Notes under the pieces: generated by a model
The model's input: only the letters and a program-made list of their open reading frames with translations
Database searches by the model: none
What the model was told of the DNA's origin: nothing
Program-made: the position numbers and the translations under genes
NCBI GenBank assembly: GCA_021372865.1
Contig: JAJFTO010000015.1
Location: 28,884 to 92,883, forward strand
Length of the DNA: 64,000 bases
Source: Porphyromonadaceae bacterium
GTDB lineage: Bacteria; Bacteroidota; Bacteroidia; Bacteroidales; Dysgonomonadaceae
Direction of reading: 5' to 3'
In this document: positions 8,999-17,294 of the stretch, piece by piece
How the letters are laid out: every line of letters begins with the position of its first letter
Position numbering within the stretch: position 1 is the stretch's first letter

Positions 8999-10942
8999 TT
9001 ATTTCTTGCCAAAAGGCCACCAGCTCCATCTCTTTTTCTTTTCTGATTCGACGGGCTTGGTTTGGATTTTTTCCGTTTCGATCTGCCTGGTTCGTGATTC
9101 TCCGGTCTTTGCCGACTGATGTGCTGAACTTTTCGACGGTTGCACTTTATCTTTTTTCCCGGACTGCTGTTTGTCTTTTTTCCCAGATGGCTGTGCGGCT
9201 GTGTTACCGGACCGATTTTCAGATCGATTGTCGGCCTGTTTGTCTCTTTTTACTTCTTCACCGATCCGTTGATTACTCCTTGTACGGGAATGATTGCCCC
9301 GCGCACGGGGAGCATTTTCCTGTGGTGCAGCTGCTGCATCTGAAACTTGTTTCGTCGCATCCTGCTGCAGCCTCTCCGATTTCTTGATTATTATCTTTTT
9401 GGGCCTTTCGCCGACCTCTCTTTGTGACGTGTTCTGCTCACGGGTTTCTCCGTTCTGGGGCTGTTGCCCATTACTTTGAGGTTGTTGCCCGTTTTCTTCC
9501 CTGACACGGGTGTTCTTTTTTCTATGGTTTCCGGACTTTCTTTTTTCCTCCGAATGTTGTTTTTCGTGCTCCTCCGCACGCTGTTTTCCGGCTTCTTCTA
9601 TTTGTTCGGCTCTGATTTCCTCCTGTTTCTCCTGTTTAGCGGGTCTCTCTTTTCTTCCCTGTCTTTCCGATTTGGGCGAACTCTCCGTATTCCCCTCTCT
9701 ATGAGATTTGTCGGATCCTCCGGAACGTTTTCCATCTTTTCCTGTCTTTGATGTGCGGCCGCCTCTGCCGCGCTGTGCACTCTCCCGGGTAGGGTTGTAT
9801 GCAGGAGCTTCACCCAGCTCTGCCGGCACCGGGATGCGGTAGATTTCTTTCTGCAAAAATTTCTCGATCAGTGAGAAACGATATTGTTCCTCGGGCGAGA
9901 CAAAAGTGATGGCCATGCCCGAGTCGCCTGCCCTTGCGGTACGCCCGATGCGGTGTACGTAATCTTCGGCATCATAGGGCACATCGTAGTTGATCACCAA
10001 GGTGATGTCGTCGATGTCGATCCCTCGCGCCACGATATCTGTCGCCACCAGGATGTCCACCCTTTCGTTCTTGAACTCGTGCATCACGTGATTTCGTTGT
10101 GCCTGGTCCAGATCGGAGTGCATTTCACCTGCCGCGAGGCCCATCTTGTGGAGTGTCCTGGCGATGTCTTTCACTTTCTGTTTTGATCCGGAGAAAAGAA
10201 TTACCTTGTTGGGTTTCTTATCTTTGAACAGCTGCTTCAGAATACCCAGCTTCTGGGCATCATAGCAGATGTAAGCTGACTGTAGAATGGTTTCCGGAGG
10301 GCGTGAGATGGCAATGGTGATCTCCTCGGGATTGTGTAGGATGGTTTTGGCCAGCTGCTGTATCTTGGGAGGCATGGTGGCAGAGAACATGACAGTCTGA
10401 CGATCTTTCGGCAAAAGGTTTGCAATTTTCATGATGTCATCGAAGAAGCCCATGTCGAGCATCCTGTCCGCCTCATCCAGAATAAAATACTTTACACCCG
10501 AGAAATCGATATTGTACAGGTTGATGTGTGAGAGCAGTCTGCCCGGCGTAGCAATCACCACATCGGCACCACTCATCAGACCTCTTTTCTGCACATCCCA
10601 CGCTTCGCCGTCGTTACCGCCGTATACGGCTACCGAAGAGAAGGGGGTAAAGTAGGAAAAGCCCTCCATCTGTTGGTCGATCTGTTGTGCCAACTCACGC
10701 GTAGGAGCCATGATGATGGCATTCACCTTATTTTCCTCGTGTGGCTCCGACTGCAGGTTGTTAAGCAGTGGCAGCAGAAAGGCCGCAGTCTTCCCCGTGC
10801 CGGTCTGGGCACAGGCAATCACATCCTTTTTCGCCAGGATCACCGGTATGGCCAGCTCCTGCACGGGTGTCATTTCTGTAAAGTTCATCGCTTCCAGGCC
10901 TTCCTGGAGAGGTTCGAAAAGTGAAAGTTCGGTAAATTGCAT
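8999..10942 (-). CDS. DEAD-box RNA helicase with long basic C-terminal tail
   Basis: ATP-dependent RNA helicase of 647 residues. The core (about 1-370) has the Q motif (TPVQELAIPVI), Walker A AQTGTGKTAAF, DEADRMLDMGF, SAT, and HRIGRTARAG. Residues ~375-647 are a low-complexity tail rich in Lys, Arg, Glu, Gln and Ser with repeated short blocks (REQN, KSGN, QPQ), ending KKKRWSWWPFGKK. The tail probably binds RNA or ribosomal particles without sequence preference. It differs from the second helicase at 19.7 kb, which has no tail. Confidence 0.93.
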   Translation of the reverse strand: MQFTELSLFEPLQEGLEAMNFTEMTPVQELAIPVILAKKDVIACAQTGTGKTAAFLLPLLNNLQSEPHEENKVNAIIMAPTRELAQQIDQQMEGFSYFTPFSSVAVYGGNDGEAWDVQKRGLMSGADVVIATPGRLLSHINLYNIDFSGVKYFILDEADRMLDMGFFDDIMKIANLLPKDRQTVMFSATMPPKIQQLAKTILHNPEEITIAISRPPETILQSAYICYDAQKLGILKQLFKDKKPNKVILFSGSKQKVKDIARTLHKMGLAAGEMHSDLDQAQRNHVMHEFKNERVDILVATDIVARGIDIDDITLVINYDVPYDAEDYVHRIGRTARAGDSGMAITFVSPEEQYRFSLIEKFLQKEIYRIPVPAELGEAPAYNPTRESAQRGRGGRTSKTGKDGKRSGGSDKSHREGNTESSPKSERQGRKERPAKQEKQEEIRAEQIEEAGKQRAEEHEKQHSEEKRKSGNHRKKNTRVREENGQQPQSNGQQPQNGETREQNTSQREVGERPKKIIIKKSERLQQDATKQVSDAAAAPQENAPRARGNHSRTRSNQRIGEEVKRDKQADNRSENRSGNTAAQPSGKKDKQQSGKKDKVQPSKSSAHQSAKTGESRTRQIETEKIQTKPVESEKKKRWSWWPFGKK

Positions 10943-10968
10943 CTGTAAATCCGTATTTCTTCAAAATA

Positions 10969-10976
10969 CAAAGATA
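10969..10976 (-). promoter_or_regulatory. -7 element of the DEAD-box helicase promoter
   Basis: TATCTTTG on the minus strand, 27 bases upstream of the helicase ATG at 10942. No convincing TTG -33 box was located, so this rests on the -7 match alone. Confidence 0.5.
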
Positions 10977-11049
10977 CGATGAATAATTGATTTTCTGTAA
11001 ACGGCAAAAATTAATCTGACGGGAATGTTTTTCTTTCCGAAAATAGTTT

Positions 11050-11057
11050 TATCTTTG
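11050..11057 (+). promoter_or_regulatory. -7 element upstream of tRNA-Ser
   Basis: TATCTTTG followed by CACGCGC. It is divergent from the helicase promoter. Transcription would begin near 11062, giving a 5' leader of about 125 bases before the tRNA; no ORF of note lies in that leader. Confidence 0.5.
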
Positions 11058-11186
11058 CACGCGCATTTGGGAATGTTCCTTGCTTCCCGGCGATGCATGC
11101 AGCACGGAAGAGGGCGTTTACTCACTTTGAACGGCATGCATACACAACAATGGAGGGATTTCATTCTTCCTTTCATACGACCAAAA

Positions 11187-11271
11187 GGAGAGATGGCAGA
11201 GTGGTCGATCGCGGCGGTCTTGAAAACCGTTGAAGTGCAAGCTTCCGGGGGTTCGAATCCCTCTCTCTCCG
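11187..11271 (+). tRNA. tRNA-Ser (anticodon TGA)
   Basis: Acceptor strands GGAGAGA (11187-11193) and TCTCTCC (11264-11270) pair fully, with G as discriminator followed by CA. The anticodon loop CTTGAAA spans 11219-11225 with anticodon TGA at 11221-11223. A long variable arm (typical of class II serine tRNAs) lies before the T arm GGTTCGAATCC. It is followed at 11307 by an intrinsic terminator. Confidence 0.95.
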
Positions 11272-11306
11272 CAGTATCCGTTGTAAATCAATGGTTGACG
11301 AAATTT

Positions 11307-11352
11307 ACACACAGTTTTACGCTCATTCATGCGTTGACTGTGTGTTTTTTTT
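11307..11352 (+). terminator. Rho-independent terminator after tRNA-Ser
   Basis: Stem ACACACAGT (11307-11315) pairs perfectly with ACTGTGTGT (11337-11345). The loop contains a second short stem ACGC/GCGT, and a T run follows at 11345-11352. Confidence 0.85.
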
Positions 11353-11353
11353 G

Positions 11354-11626
11354 TGGGCAATTGACAGTTTGGAAGAAATTGAAAAACTGTTGCCAGAATT
11401 GCCGAAGAGTCCACGGGCATTATTCAAAAGACAAGGTAAAAAATAATTTATGGAAACAAATGTCGTAAAAGCCAAATTAGAATATGTTTATTATAAAATG
11501 TCTATAGATGCAGGAATAATAATGATGCCATCGGAATTGCGAACATACGGAGGAGTGACTCATTTTCTCACGGAACGCTTTGATCGTGACGGAAACGATA
11601 AAATACATACCCAGACATTGGGGTAA
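11354..11626 (+). pseudogene. HipA-family kinase remnant with an upstream coding tail
   Basis: From ATG 11450 to TAA 11626, 58 codons read as the middle of a HipA-type toxin kinase: AGIIMMPSELRTYGG then THFLTERFDRDGNDKIHTQTLG, matching the family pattern of an FxTxRFDR segment followed by IHxQTL. The N-terminal ~200 residues and the C-terminal half with the catalytic Asp are gone. Directly upstream, codons 11354-11446 end with PELPKSPRALFKRQGKK and a stop 3 bases before the ATG; this may be the tail of a partner gene, but I do not recognise it. No function is expected. From 11627 to 11847 I see only A+T-rich sequence. Confidence 0.6.
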
Positions 11627-11847
11627 AAACGAAAACCTCAAATATACCTGCATTTTCTGTTTATATGTGGACAAAGTTACTGCTTTTATATGGATTTATC
11701 CATGAATTGAAAACGACAATGCCAGTATTTTAATGACTATTATTTTAACGACCATTTAAATAATTAGGAAAAAATTGTAGCAAAATGGAATATTCATATT
11801 ATTTTTGTAACCGATATTAAGATAATGGGTATTAAATAATATAAGAT

Positions 11848-13158
11848 ATGAAGTTTTATAATAGAACAGCGGAGTTAGAGATATTAGCCCGTACATTGGA
11901 GCAATCGAAGAAAAGTTCTTGCTTTACGGTTATGGTTGGTCGCCGTCGTATCGGCAAGACCTCCCTTTTACTGGAATCTGTAAAGGGACAGAAATATCTT
12001 TATCTGTTTGTATCCCGCAAGAGCGAACCGCTCCTTTGCGAGCAGTTCCAGAAAGATGCGGCAGATGCTTTAGGATTGCAAATATTCGGCTCGATTACCC
12101 GATTTAAAGACCTTTTTGAGCAGTTGCTTATTTTTGCCACAAAGGAACATTACACGCTTATCATTGATGAATTTCAAGAGTTTGACAATGTAAATTCGTC
12201 CATATTCAGTGACGTTCAGAATCTTTGGGATCAGTATAAGGATAAGACCAAAATCAACTTTATTGCTTCCGGTTCTATCTATTCGATGATGATGAAAATT
12301 TTCGAGAACAGGAAAGAACCGCTGTTTGGTCGCCTTACCTCAAAGATAACACTGCAACCATTCGTTGTTAGTGTAATAAAAGAAATTTTGAACGATTACA
12401 ACCCTAAATATACATCGGAAGATTTTCTGTGTCTGTATATGTTAACAGGTGGAGTTCCCAAATATATCGACCTGTTGATGGAAGCCGGAGCCGTAACGAA
12501 GGATAAGATACTGGATATGGTTACACGTCCTGATTCTCCCTTTATCGGGGAAGGCAAAGAATTGCTTATCTCCGAATTTGGAAAAGAGTATGGAACCTAT
12601 TTTTCTATCCTACAGTTAATCGCTTCAGGGAAAACTACCCAAAGTGAAATCGATTCTATTATCGGGAAGAATACCGGGGCATATTTGGTCAATTTAGAAA
12701 AAGAATACTCTCTTATTACAAAGAATAAGCCCATGTTCTCGAAGCCGGAAAGCCGAAAAGCTCGTTGGAGTTTGAACGATAATTACCTTCGCTTCTGGTT
12801 TAGGTTTATTTATCCGAATCAGTCATTGATTGAAATGGGAAAATATGACTTGCTTCGTGAATTTATTCATAAGAGCTATGAGCAATATAGCGGTTCCATT
12901 TTGGAAAAATACTTCCGGGCTAAAATGGCGGACGAGGAGAGAATAACCGCTATCGGTGGCTATTGGGACAGTAAAGGCGAAAATGAGATCGACCTGATTG
13001 CCCTGAATGATTTGGATAAAACGGCTATTGTTGCAGAGATAAAGCGCAACCCTAAGAAAATTGATATGGCTTTACTTCAAGCGAAAGCTGATTCAATCAA
13101 AAAAGAACTTGTAAAATATGATGTTGAATTAAGGGGATTATCTATGAATGATATATAA
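11848..13158 (+). CDS. AAA ATPase with C-terminal DUF234-type nuclease-like domain
   Basis: The protein has 436 residues. Walker A is GRRRIGKTSLL (about residues 31-41) and Walker B LIIDEFQEF (about 107-115). A winged-helix stretch lies in the middle, and the C-terminal region (ENEIDLIALND...VAEIKRNPKK, about 376-400) has the E-D-EVK spacing of restriction-type nuclease folds. This is the archaeal-type ATPase/DUF234 architecture, widespread and mobile in Bacteroidota and of unknown role. Base composition is more A+T-rich than the flanking core genes, and it sits 3' of a tRNA beside a HipA remnant, so acquisition by transfer is likely. Confidence 0.88.
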   Translation: MKFYNRTAELEILARTLEQSKKSSCFTVMVGRRRIGKTSLLLESVKGQKYLYLFVSRKSEPLLCEQFQKDAADALGLQIFGSITRFKDLFEQLLIFATKEHYTLIIDEFQEFDNVNSSIFSDVQNLWDQYKDKTKINFIASGSIYSMMMKIFENRKEPLFGRLTSKITLQPFVVSVIKEILNDYNPKYTSEDFLCLYMLTGGVPKYIDLLMEAGAVTKDKILDMVTRPDSPFIGEGKELLISEFGKEYGTYFSILQLIASGKTTQSEIDSIIGKNTGAYLVNLEKEYSLITKNKPMFSKPESRKARWSLNDNYLRFWFRFIYPNQSLIEMGKYDLLREFIHKSYEQYSGSILEKYFRAKMADEERITAIGGYWDSKGENEIDLIALNDLDKTAIVAEIKRNPKKIDMALLQAKADSIKKELVKYDVELRGLSMNDI

Positions 13159-13213
13159 AGTCCAGTTCGAGCCAGTGAGGTAGAATCACCCACGGTGCTC
13201 AGATGCCAGTAGT

Positions 13214-13234
13214 GCTTCACATAAGGTGTGAGGC
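13214..13234. other. Hairpin in the ATPase/winged-helix gap
   Basis: GCTTCACA (13214-13221) and TGTGAGGC (13227-13234) form an 8-bp stem with one G-T pair and a TAAGG loop. There is no T run, so it is not an intrinsic terminator. The 133-base gap also has a TACATTTG -7-like box at 13263-13270 ahead of the next gene. Confidence 0.35.
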
Positions 13235-13291
13235 AGGGTGAGGGCTTATTGAAAAAAAATTGTACATTTGGAGTTCTATAACTGATTGTTC

Positions 13292-14347
13292 ATGAATCAT
13301 GACGAACTGCTATACATCCGCCTTTATAACCAGTTGCTCACACTGCATGAGCTGAAGGAACCGCGCGAGGTGGTGGCCCGCATGGGGGCGATACAGTCGC
13401 AGGCACTGGATATGGCCAAATGGGCCATTGGTTCACGACTGCAGGGCCATACTGCGAAAAGTATTACGGATGCCCTTAACCGGGGCGAGGTGATCCGCAC
13501 CCATATCCTGCGCCCCACCTGGCATTTTGTGGCTGCGGAAGATCTATGGTGGATGTACTCGCTTTCCTATCCGCGGCTGAAGCCGGTCTATCGCTCTTAC
13601 GCAAAGATGCTGGGTGCCGATGAGTCGCTGTTGTACCCCCATATTCCTCTTATTGAAGTGCTATTATCTGGCGGCAGGCATCTCACCAAGCAGGAGATAG
13701 GCAATGCTTTGGCGGAGAGAAAGGTAATCCTCGACGACAATCATCTGTCGTTGTTGCTCTCTTTTGCGGAACTGGAAGGGATTATTGTGAACGGGGAGCT
13801 CGATGGCAACCGGCAGACTTTCACACTGATGGAGGAGTGGGTACCCCGCATTCGGGATATATCCCGTGAAGAAGCCCTGGAGCGACTGGCACGGCGATAT
13901 TTTACCAGCCACGGTCCCGCCACCCTGCAGGATTTCAACTGGTGGTCCGGCCTGTCGGTTACCGAATGCCGGCAGGCGATGGAAATGATCCGTCCCCACT
14001 TCATCCGGGAGACAGTAAACGAGAAGGAGTACTGGATGCCCGATGATATCCGGACGCCTTCTTCAAATCAGGATTCAGCCCTTCTTCTGGCGCCATTCGA
14101 TGAGTTTGTGGTAAGCTATAAAGATCGCTCCGGAATAATCGAAGAGACGCATTACAGCAAAGTGATAACCAGAAATGGTATTTTTTCTCCCACCATCATG
14201 CTGAACGGCACGACCATTGGTTCCTGGAAAAAGAGCATGAAGAAGAACGTTCCACGGATCACACTTACTTTCTTTGGTAACGTACCGAAAAATACCATCC
14301 GCCTTTTTCAGCCGGAAGTAGCACGGCTGGAGCAATTTTATGCGTAG
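13292..14347 (+). CDS. Winged-helix DNA-binding domain protein (HTH_42, AlkZ/YcaQ-like)
   Basis: A 351-residue member of the HTH_42 family, which includes AlkZ/YcaQ glycosylases that unhook DNA crosslinks. GAIQSQALDMAKWAIGSR near residues 32-49 carries a QSQ motif where AlkZ-type enzymes have their QxQ/QxD catalytic glutamines. THILRPTWHFV and LLAPFDEFVVSYKDR are further conserved blocks. Start at ATG 13292; a TTG six bases earlier is in frame but has no better context. Glycosylase activity is inference. Confidence 0.85.
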   Translation: MNHDELLYIRLYNQLLTLHELKEPREVVARMGAIQSQALDMAKWAIGSRLQGHTAKSITDALNRGEVIRTHILRPTWHFVAAEDLWWMYSLSYPRLKPVYRSYAKMLGADESLLYPHIPLIEVLLSGGRHLTKQEIGNALAERKVILDDNHLSLLLSFAELEGIIVNGELDGNRQTFTLMEEWVPRIRDISREEALERLARRYFTSHGPATLQDFNWWSGLSVTECRQAMEMIRPHFIRETVNEKEYWMPDDIRTPSSNQDSALLLAPFDEFVVSYKDRSGIIEETHYSKVITRNGIFSPTIMLNGTTIGSWKKSMKKNVPRITLTFFGNVPKNTIRLFQPEVARLEQFYA

Positions 14348-14469
14348 GGATGCAACGCTTCGCCGGTTATCAGCGGTTCTTTCAGTTTACCTGGCAACGC
14401 TGCCAATCATTTCAGCCTCTTTTTAAATCAGGCAACGTCCGGCAGGTCGCCGAGCGCTGCCTGATGATG

Positions 14470-15243
14470 TCAGATCTTCTTTCCTATATAGAAGACATAC
14501 CCGTAGTACTCTTTGTACCGGTCATACAACTCCCGTTCGCGTCGCTGTTCCCGGATCAGCATTTCTGCTGTGGAATTACCTGCATGCTGCTGCAGGTACA
14601 TCTCCTGTACGGCAACCTGTGGGGCATAGAAATGCTCCGTCCAGCAGTTCTCAGGCAGGATAAAGGTGGCCATGGGAACATAGCCTGCTTTCTCCATCTG
14701 CGATACCTTGCGGGAGATCGTGTCAATTTCCGGATAAGCATTCACCCAGAAATCATTGATCTCTGCGGGACGCTCTACCGTGAACCAGGATGCTTCCGAG
14801 ACGGCAATGAACCCGCCTCTTTTCAGGAACCTTCGCCACTCGTTCAGTCCCTTCTCAAAGCCGATATGGTAGATGGCTCCCTCCGACCAGATCAGGTCCA
14901 GCTCCTCTTCCCCGAAGGGGAGTGCAGCCATGTCTCCCTGGATCCCCTTCACCCGCGGTTGTAGGTTGTGCGCTGCCGCGTTCCGGTTGAAAAGGTCGAT
15001 AAAATGGGGAAAGAGGTCAATGCCGGTGATCTCACCCGGGCAGTGCTGTGCCAATGTCATGGTCTGTCCGCCTGTGCCACAGCCGATATCGGCGATATGT
15101 GCCGTTTCGGTGAGAGGTTCAATGAAGCTGAGCGCTTGCAGCGTTACTTCGGGACTACCGGGGCCCTGTCGTTCTACGTGCGAGAAATAGTCACAGATCA
15201 GGTTGAAGTCGAAATCGTGTATGGAAATGTTATCGTTGCTCAT
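14470..15243 (-). CDS. Class I SAM-dependent methyltransferase
   Basis: A 257-residue methyltransferase with SAM motif [11 protein letters not shown] (residues 51-60), an acidic strand-2 end ITGIDLF and motif [21 protein letters not shown]. The substrate is unknown; the family includes small-molecule methylases. The gene is monocistronic, minus strand, and preceded by about 190 bases of structured leader with its own promoter, which suggests regulated expression. No Shine-Dalgarno is evident before the ATG at 15243. Antisense frames here are shadows. Confidence 0.85.
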   Translation of the reverse strand: MSNDNISIHDFDFNLICDYFSHVERQGPGSPEVTLQALSFIEPLTETAHIADIGCGTGGQTMTLAQHCPGEITGIDLFPHFIDLFNRNAAAHNLQPRVKGIQGDMAALPFGEEELDLIWSEGAIYHIGFEKGLNEWRRFLKRGGFIAVSEASWFTVERPAEINDFWVNAYPEIDTISRKVSQMEKAGYVPMATFILPENCWTEHFYAPQVAVQEMYLQQHAGNSTAEMLIREQRRERELYDRYKEYYGYVFYIGKKI

Positions 15244-15435
15244 GATGTTTTTAAATAGTGAGGTGATGCAACAAGCATCTTTCGGGGCTTGCTTGGTACC
15301 ACCCGTTGTGAATATAATGGTAATTAGCCCCGGCAGGAATATCTGCCGGAGGAAAACTGAGGGATAACCTTTGGCTACAAAGGTTATTTACTTCACCCGA
15401 TCCGTACCGTTCTTATACATCCAAACTTATTAGAA
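15244..15435 (-). promoter_or_regulatory. Structured 5' leader with micro-ORF upstream of the methyltransferase
   Basis: Read on the minus strand: a micro-ORF of 10 codons plus stop at 15420-15388 (MYKNGTDRVK). Its stop abuts a perfect 10-bp hairpin with 4-base loop (15387-15364, ATAACCTTTG stem). A second hairpin follows (15349-15330, CCGGCAG/CTGCCGG), then CGGGTGGTACC, then overlapping alternative stems (AAGCA/TGCTT and GATGC/GCATC) just before the start codon. GGTAC early in the leader can pair with GTACC late in it, closing a multi-branch fold. I do not recognise a known riboswitch class. A candidate -7 box TACATTTG is at 15447-15440. Confidence 0.6.
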
Positions 15436-15439
15436 ACAA

Positions 15440-15447
15440 CAAATGTA
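15440..15447 (-). promoter_or_regulatory. -7 element for the methyltransferase leader
   Basis: TACATTTG on the minus strand; TTG at 15472-15470 lies 22 bases further upstream, slightly long for a Bacteroidota -33 box. Transcription would start near 15435. Confidence 0.45.
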
Positions 15448-15476
15448 ATGTGTTTTTTATCACATCATTCAAATCA

Positions 15477-15542
15477 GGATAAATTATTTCAGGATGACTG
15501 TTTCCGGGCATGAAAAATGACTGACCCTGAGATAATTTATCC
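15477..15542. repeat. 17-bp inverted repeat between the methyltransferase and dinB
   Basis: GGATAAATTATTTCAGG (15477-15493) is the reverse complement of CCTGAGATAATTTATCC (15526-15542) with a single mismatch, separated by 32 bases. It lies 32 bases upstream of the dinB -7 box. It could be an operator, a long hairpin, or a palindromic small mobile repeat. Confidence 0.7.
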
Positions 15543-15573
15543 GACTCAATGCTGTTTTTTCGGAAAATGAAGT

Positions 15574-15581
15574 TATATTTG
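15574..15581 (+). promoter_or_regulatory. dinB -7 element, apparently leaderless
   Basis: TATATTTG ends only 5 bases before the dinB ATG (15587). With Bacteroidota spacing the transcript would start at or within a few bases of the initiation codon. Confidence 0.55.
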
Positions 15582-15586
15582 CGGAT

Positions 15587-16672
15587 ATGAACCGAAAGAT
15601 CATCCATGTGGATATGGACGCCTTTTATGCTTCCATTGAACAACGCGACAACCCCGATTTCCGCGGTAAACCCGTGGCTGTGGGATATGGCGAGAAGAGG
15701 GGTGTGGTGGCGGCGGCCAGCTATGAGGCGCGTCGGTATGGAATTCACTCCGCCATGCCATCGGTCACGGCACTGCGAAAATGTCCCCACCTTATTTTTG
15801 TGACGCCGCGCTTTGATCATTACCGTAATGTTTCCAACCAGATCATGCAGATCTTCCTCGAGTATACCGACAAGGTGGAACCCCTCTCTCTTGATGAGGC
15901 CTTTCTCGATGTCACTGTCAACCACAAGGGAAACCGTTCGGCCACGCTCATTGCCAAAGAAATTAAGCAAAAGATACTGAACCGCACCCGGCTTACAGCC
16001 TCAGCGGGGGTCTCCTACAACAAGTTTCTGGCAAAGATTGCTTCAGACTACAAGAAACCCGACGGCCTCTTCGTGATAGAACCTGCCGAGGCAGAGCTGT
16101 TTGTAGAGAAACTACCCGTGAACAAGTTTTTTGGTGTGGGTAAGGTGACGGCTGCACGGATGGATGAGTTGGGCATCAAAACGGGAGCCGACCTGAAGCA
16201 ATGGTCCGAGATCGATCTGGTTCGCGAGTTCGGTAAGGCCGGTATCGCTTACTATCATTTTGCGAGGGGGATCGACGACAGGGAGGTAGAGTCGGAGCGG
16301 GTACGTAAGTCCCTCGGTGCGGAGGAAACCTTTACAGAGGACCTGAGTGAGATGGTCGACATCCTCGCAGCGCTCGATCAGCTTGCTGCCGAAGTACATC
16401 GTCGCGCCGACAAGAAAAAATTTCTGGCCCGCACGCTCACATTGAAGATCAAGTATGCCGATTTCACGGTGATCACCCGAAGTCGCACCATGGTACACTA
16501 CATCCGTACATACCGTCAGATGTTCGATCTGGGCAAGGAATTGCTATTGCAGGTCGATGACCTTCAGGAGCAAAAGATCCGCCTGATGGGGCTTACCCTC
16601 AAAAATGCCGATGCCGACCTGGGAACGCTGCCCAGTGAGGGTGTCCAGCTAACGCTTGAATTTGAAGATTAA
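15587..16672 (+). CDS. dinB: DNA polymerase IV (Y-family translesion polymerase)
   Basis: Error-prone translesion DNA polymerase of 361 residues. Catalytic acids are visible: D9 and D11 in HVDMDAFYASIEQ, and D103/E104 in SLDEAFLDV. SAGVSYNKFLAKIASDYKKPDG-type fingers/palm sequence and GVGKVTAARM (helix-hairpin-helix) follow. The little-finger domain fills the C-terminus. No beta-clamp motif was scored with certainty, although the end QLTLEF resembles one. It stands alone between two divergent/convergent neighbours and has an inverted repeat and its own promoter upstream. Confidence 0.96.
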   Translation: MNRKIIHVDMDAFYASIEQRDNPDFRGKPVAVGYGEKRGVVAAASYEARRYGIHSAMPSVTALRKCPHLIFVTPRFDHYRNVSNQIMQIFLEYTDKVEPLSLDEAFLDVTVNHKGNRSATLIAKEIKQKILNRTRLTASAGVSYNKFLAKIASDYKKPDGLFVIEPAEAELFVEKLPVNKFFGVGKVTAARMDELGIKTGADLKQWSEIDLVREFGKAGIAYYHFARGIDDREVESERVRKSLGAEETFTEDLSEMVDILAALDQLAAEVHRRADKKKFLARTLTLKIKYADFTVITRSRTMVHYIRTYRQMFDLGKELLLQVDDLQEQKIRLMGLTLKNADADLGTLPSEGVQLTLEFED

Positions 16673-16734
16673 ACGTGTCGCAAGTTCAATCTCAGCGATT
16701 AAAACTGAAACATGAGGTCTGCTCTGTACCTGTT

Positions 16735-17277
16735 TTACAGAATAAAATTTTCCGGCTTCTTTGGCTGGATATCGTTGTAGTATGATTTTATTTTCACGAT
16801 GTCTTCCCTGTAGTTGCCCGTGGGATAGAACATCTCCAATACGCGGGCTTCCTTTCTGCCATAATCGAGTCCGATGAGCAGGATGGGTACCTTTGCTTTC
16901 ATGGCAATAAAATAGAAACCTTTCTTCCACTCTTTTACCGGCTTGCGCGTGCCCTCCGGGGTGATGCCCAGGTGCATCCACTCTCTCGTCTCAAACTCCT
17001 TTGCAAGAATGTCGGTCAATGATCCGCTTTTCCCTCTCTTCACCGGTATTCCTCCAATGCTGCTGAAAAAGATATTGAATGGAAAGAAAAACCATTCCGC
17101 CTTGATCAGAAAGTTGGCCTGGCGGCCCAGGGTGGAGTAGGCCAGTTTGCCAACCACAAAATCCCAGTTGCTGGTGTGAGGCGCCACTGCCATGACACAT
17201 TTAGGGACGACGGGAAATGTGTTGACCACTTTCCATCCCATGACCTTGTTTAGTAAAAATTTGCTAAAATTGCTCAT
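16735..17277 (-). CDS. 1-acyl-glycerol-3-phosphate acyltransferase-like protein
   Basis: PlsC-family acyltransferase of 180 residues. The catalytic HX4D motif is H34-D39 (PHTSNWD) and the phosphate-binding motif is ITPEGTRK. At 180 residues it is shorter than classical PlsC (about 240) and lacks an obvious N-terminal membrane anchor, as in the short MAO-type acyltransferases of Bacteroidota. It starts 17 bases after the ABC-F gene ends and probably shares its transcript. Substrate not determined. Confidence 0.87.
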   Translation of the reverse strand: MSNFSKFLLNKVMGWKVVNTFPVVPKCVMAVAPHTSNWDFVVGKLAYSTLGRQANFLIKAEWFFFPFNIFFSSIGGIPVKRGKSGSLTDILAKEFETREWMHLGITPEGTRKPVKEWKKGFYFIAMKAKVPILLIGLDYGRKEARVLEMFYPTGNYREDIVKIKSYYNDIQPKKPENFIL

Positions 17278-17294
17278 CCTCTTTTATATAAAAC

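Noticed and set aside
11307..13300. tRNA attachment-site duplication
   Set aside because: I looked for a repeat of the tRNA-Ser and tRNA-Asp 3' ends downstream and saw none.
14350..14964. 204-codon plus-strand ORF
   Set aside because: Fully antisense to the well-supported methyltransferase and without family features.
15244..15320. T-box riboswitch
   Set aside because: Only the GGGTGGTACC-like core matches; there is no specifier loop, and a methyltransferase is not a usual T-box target.
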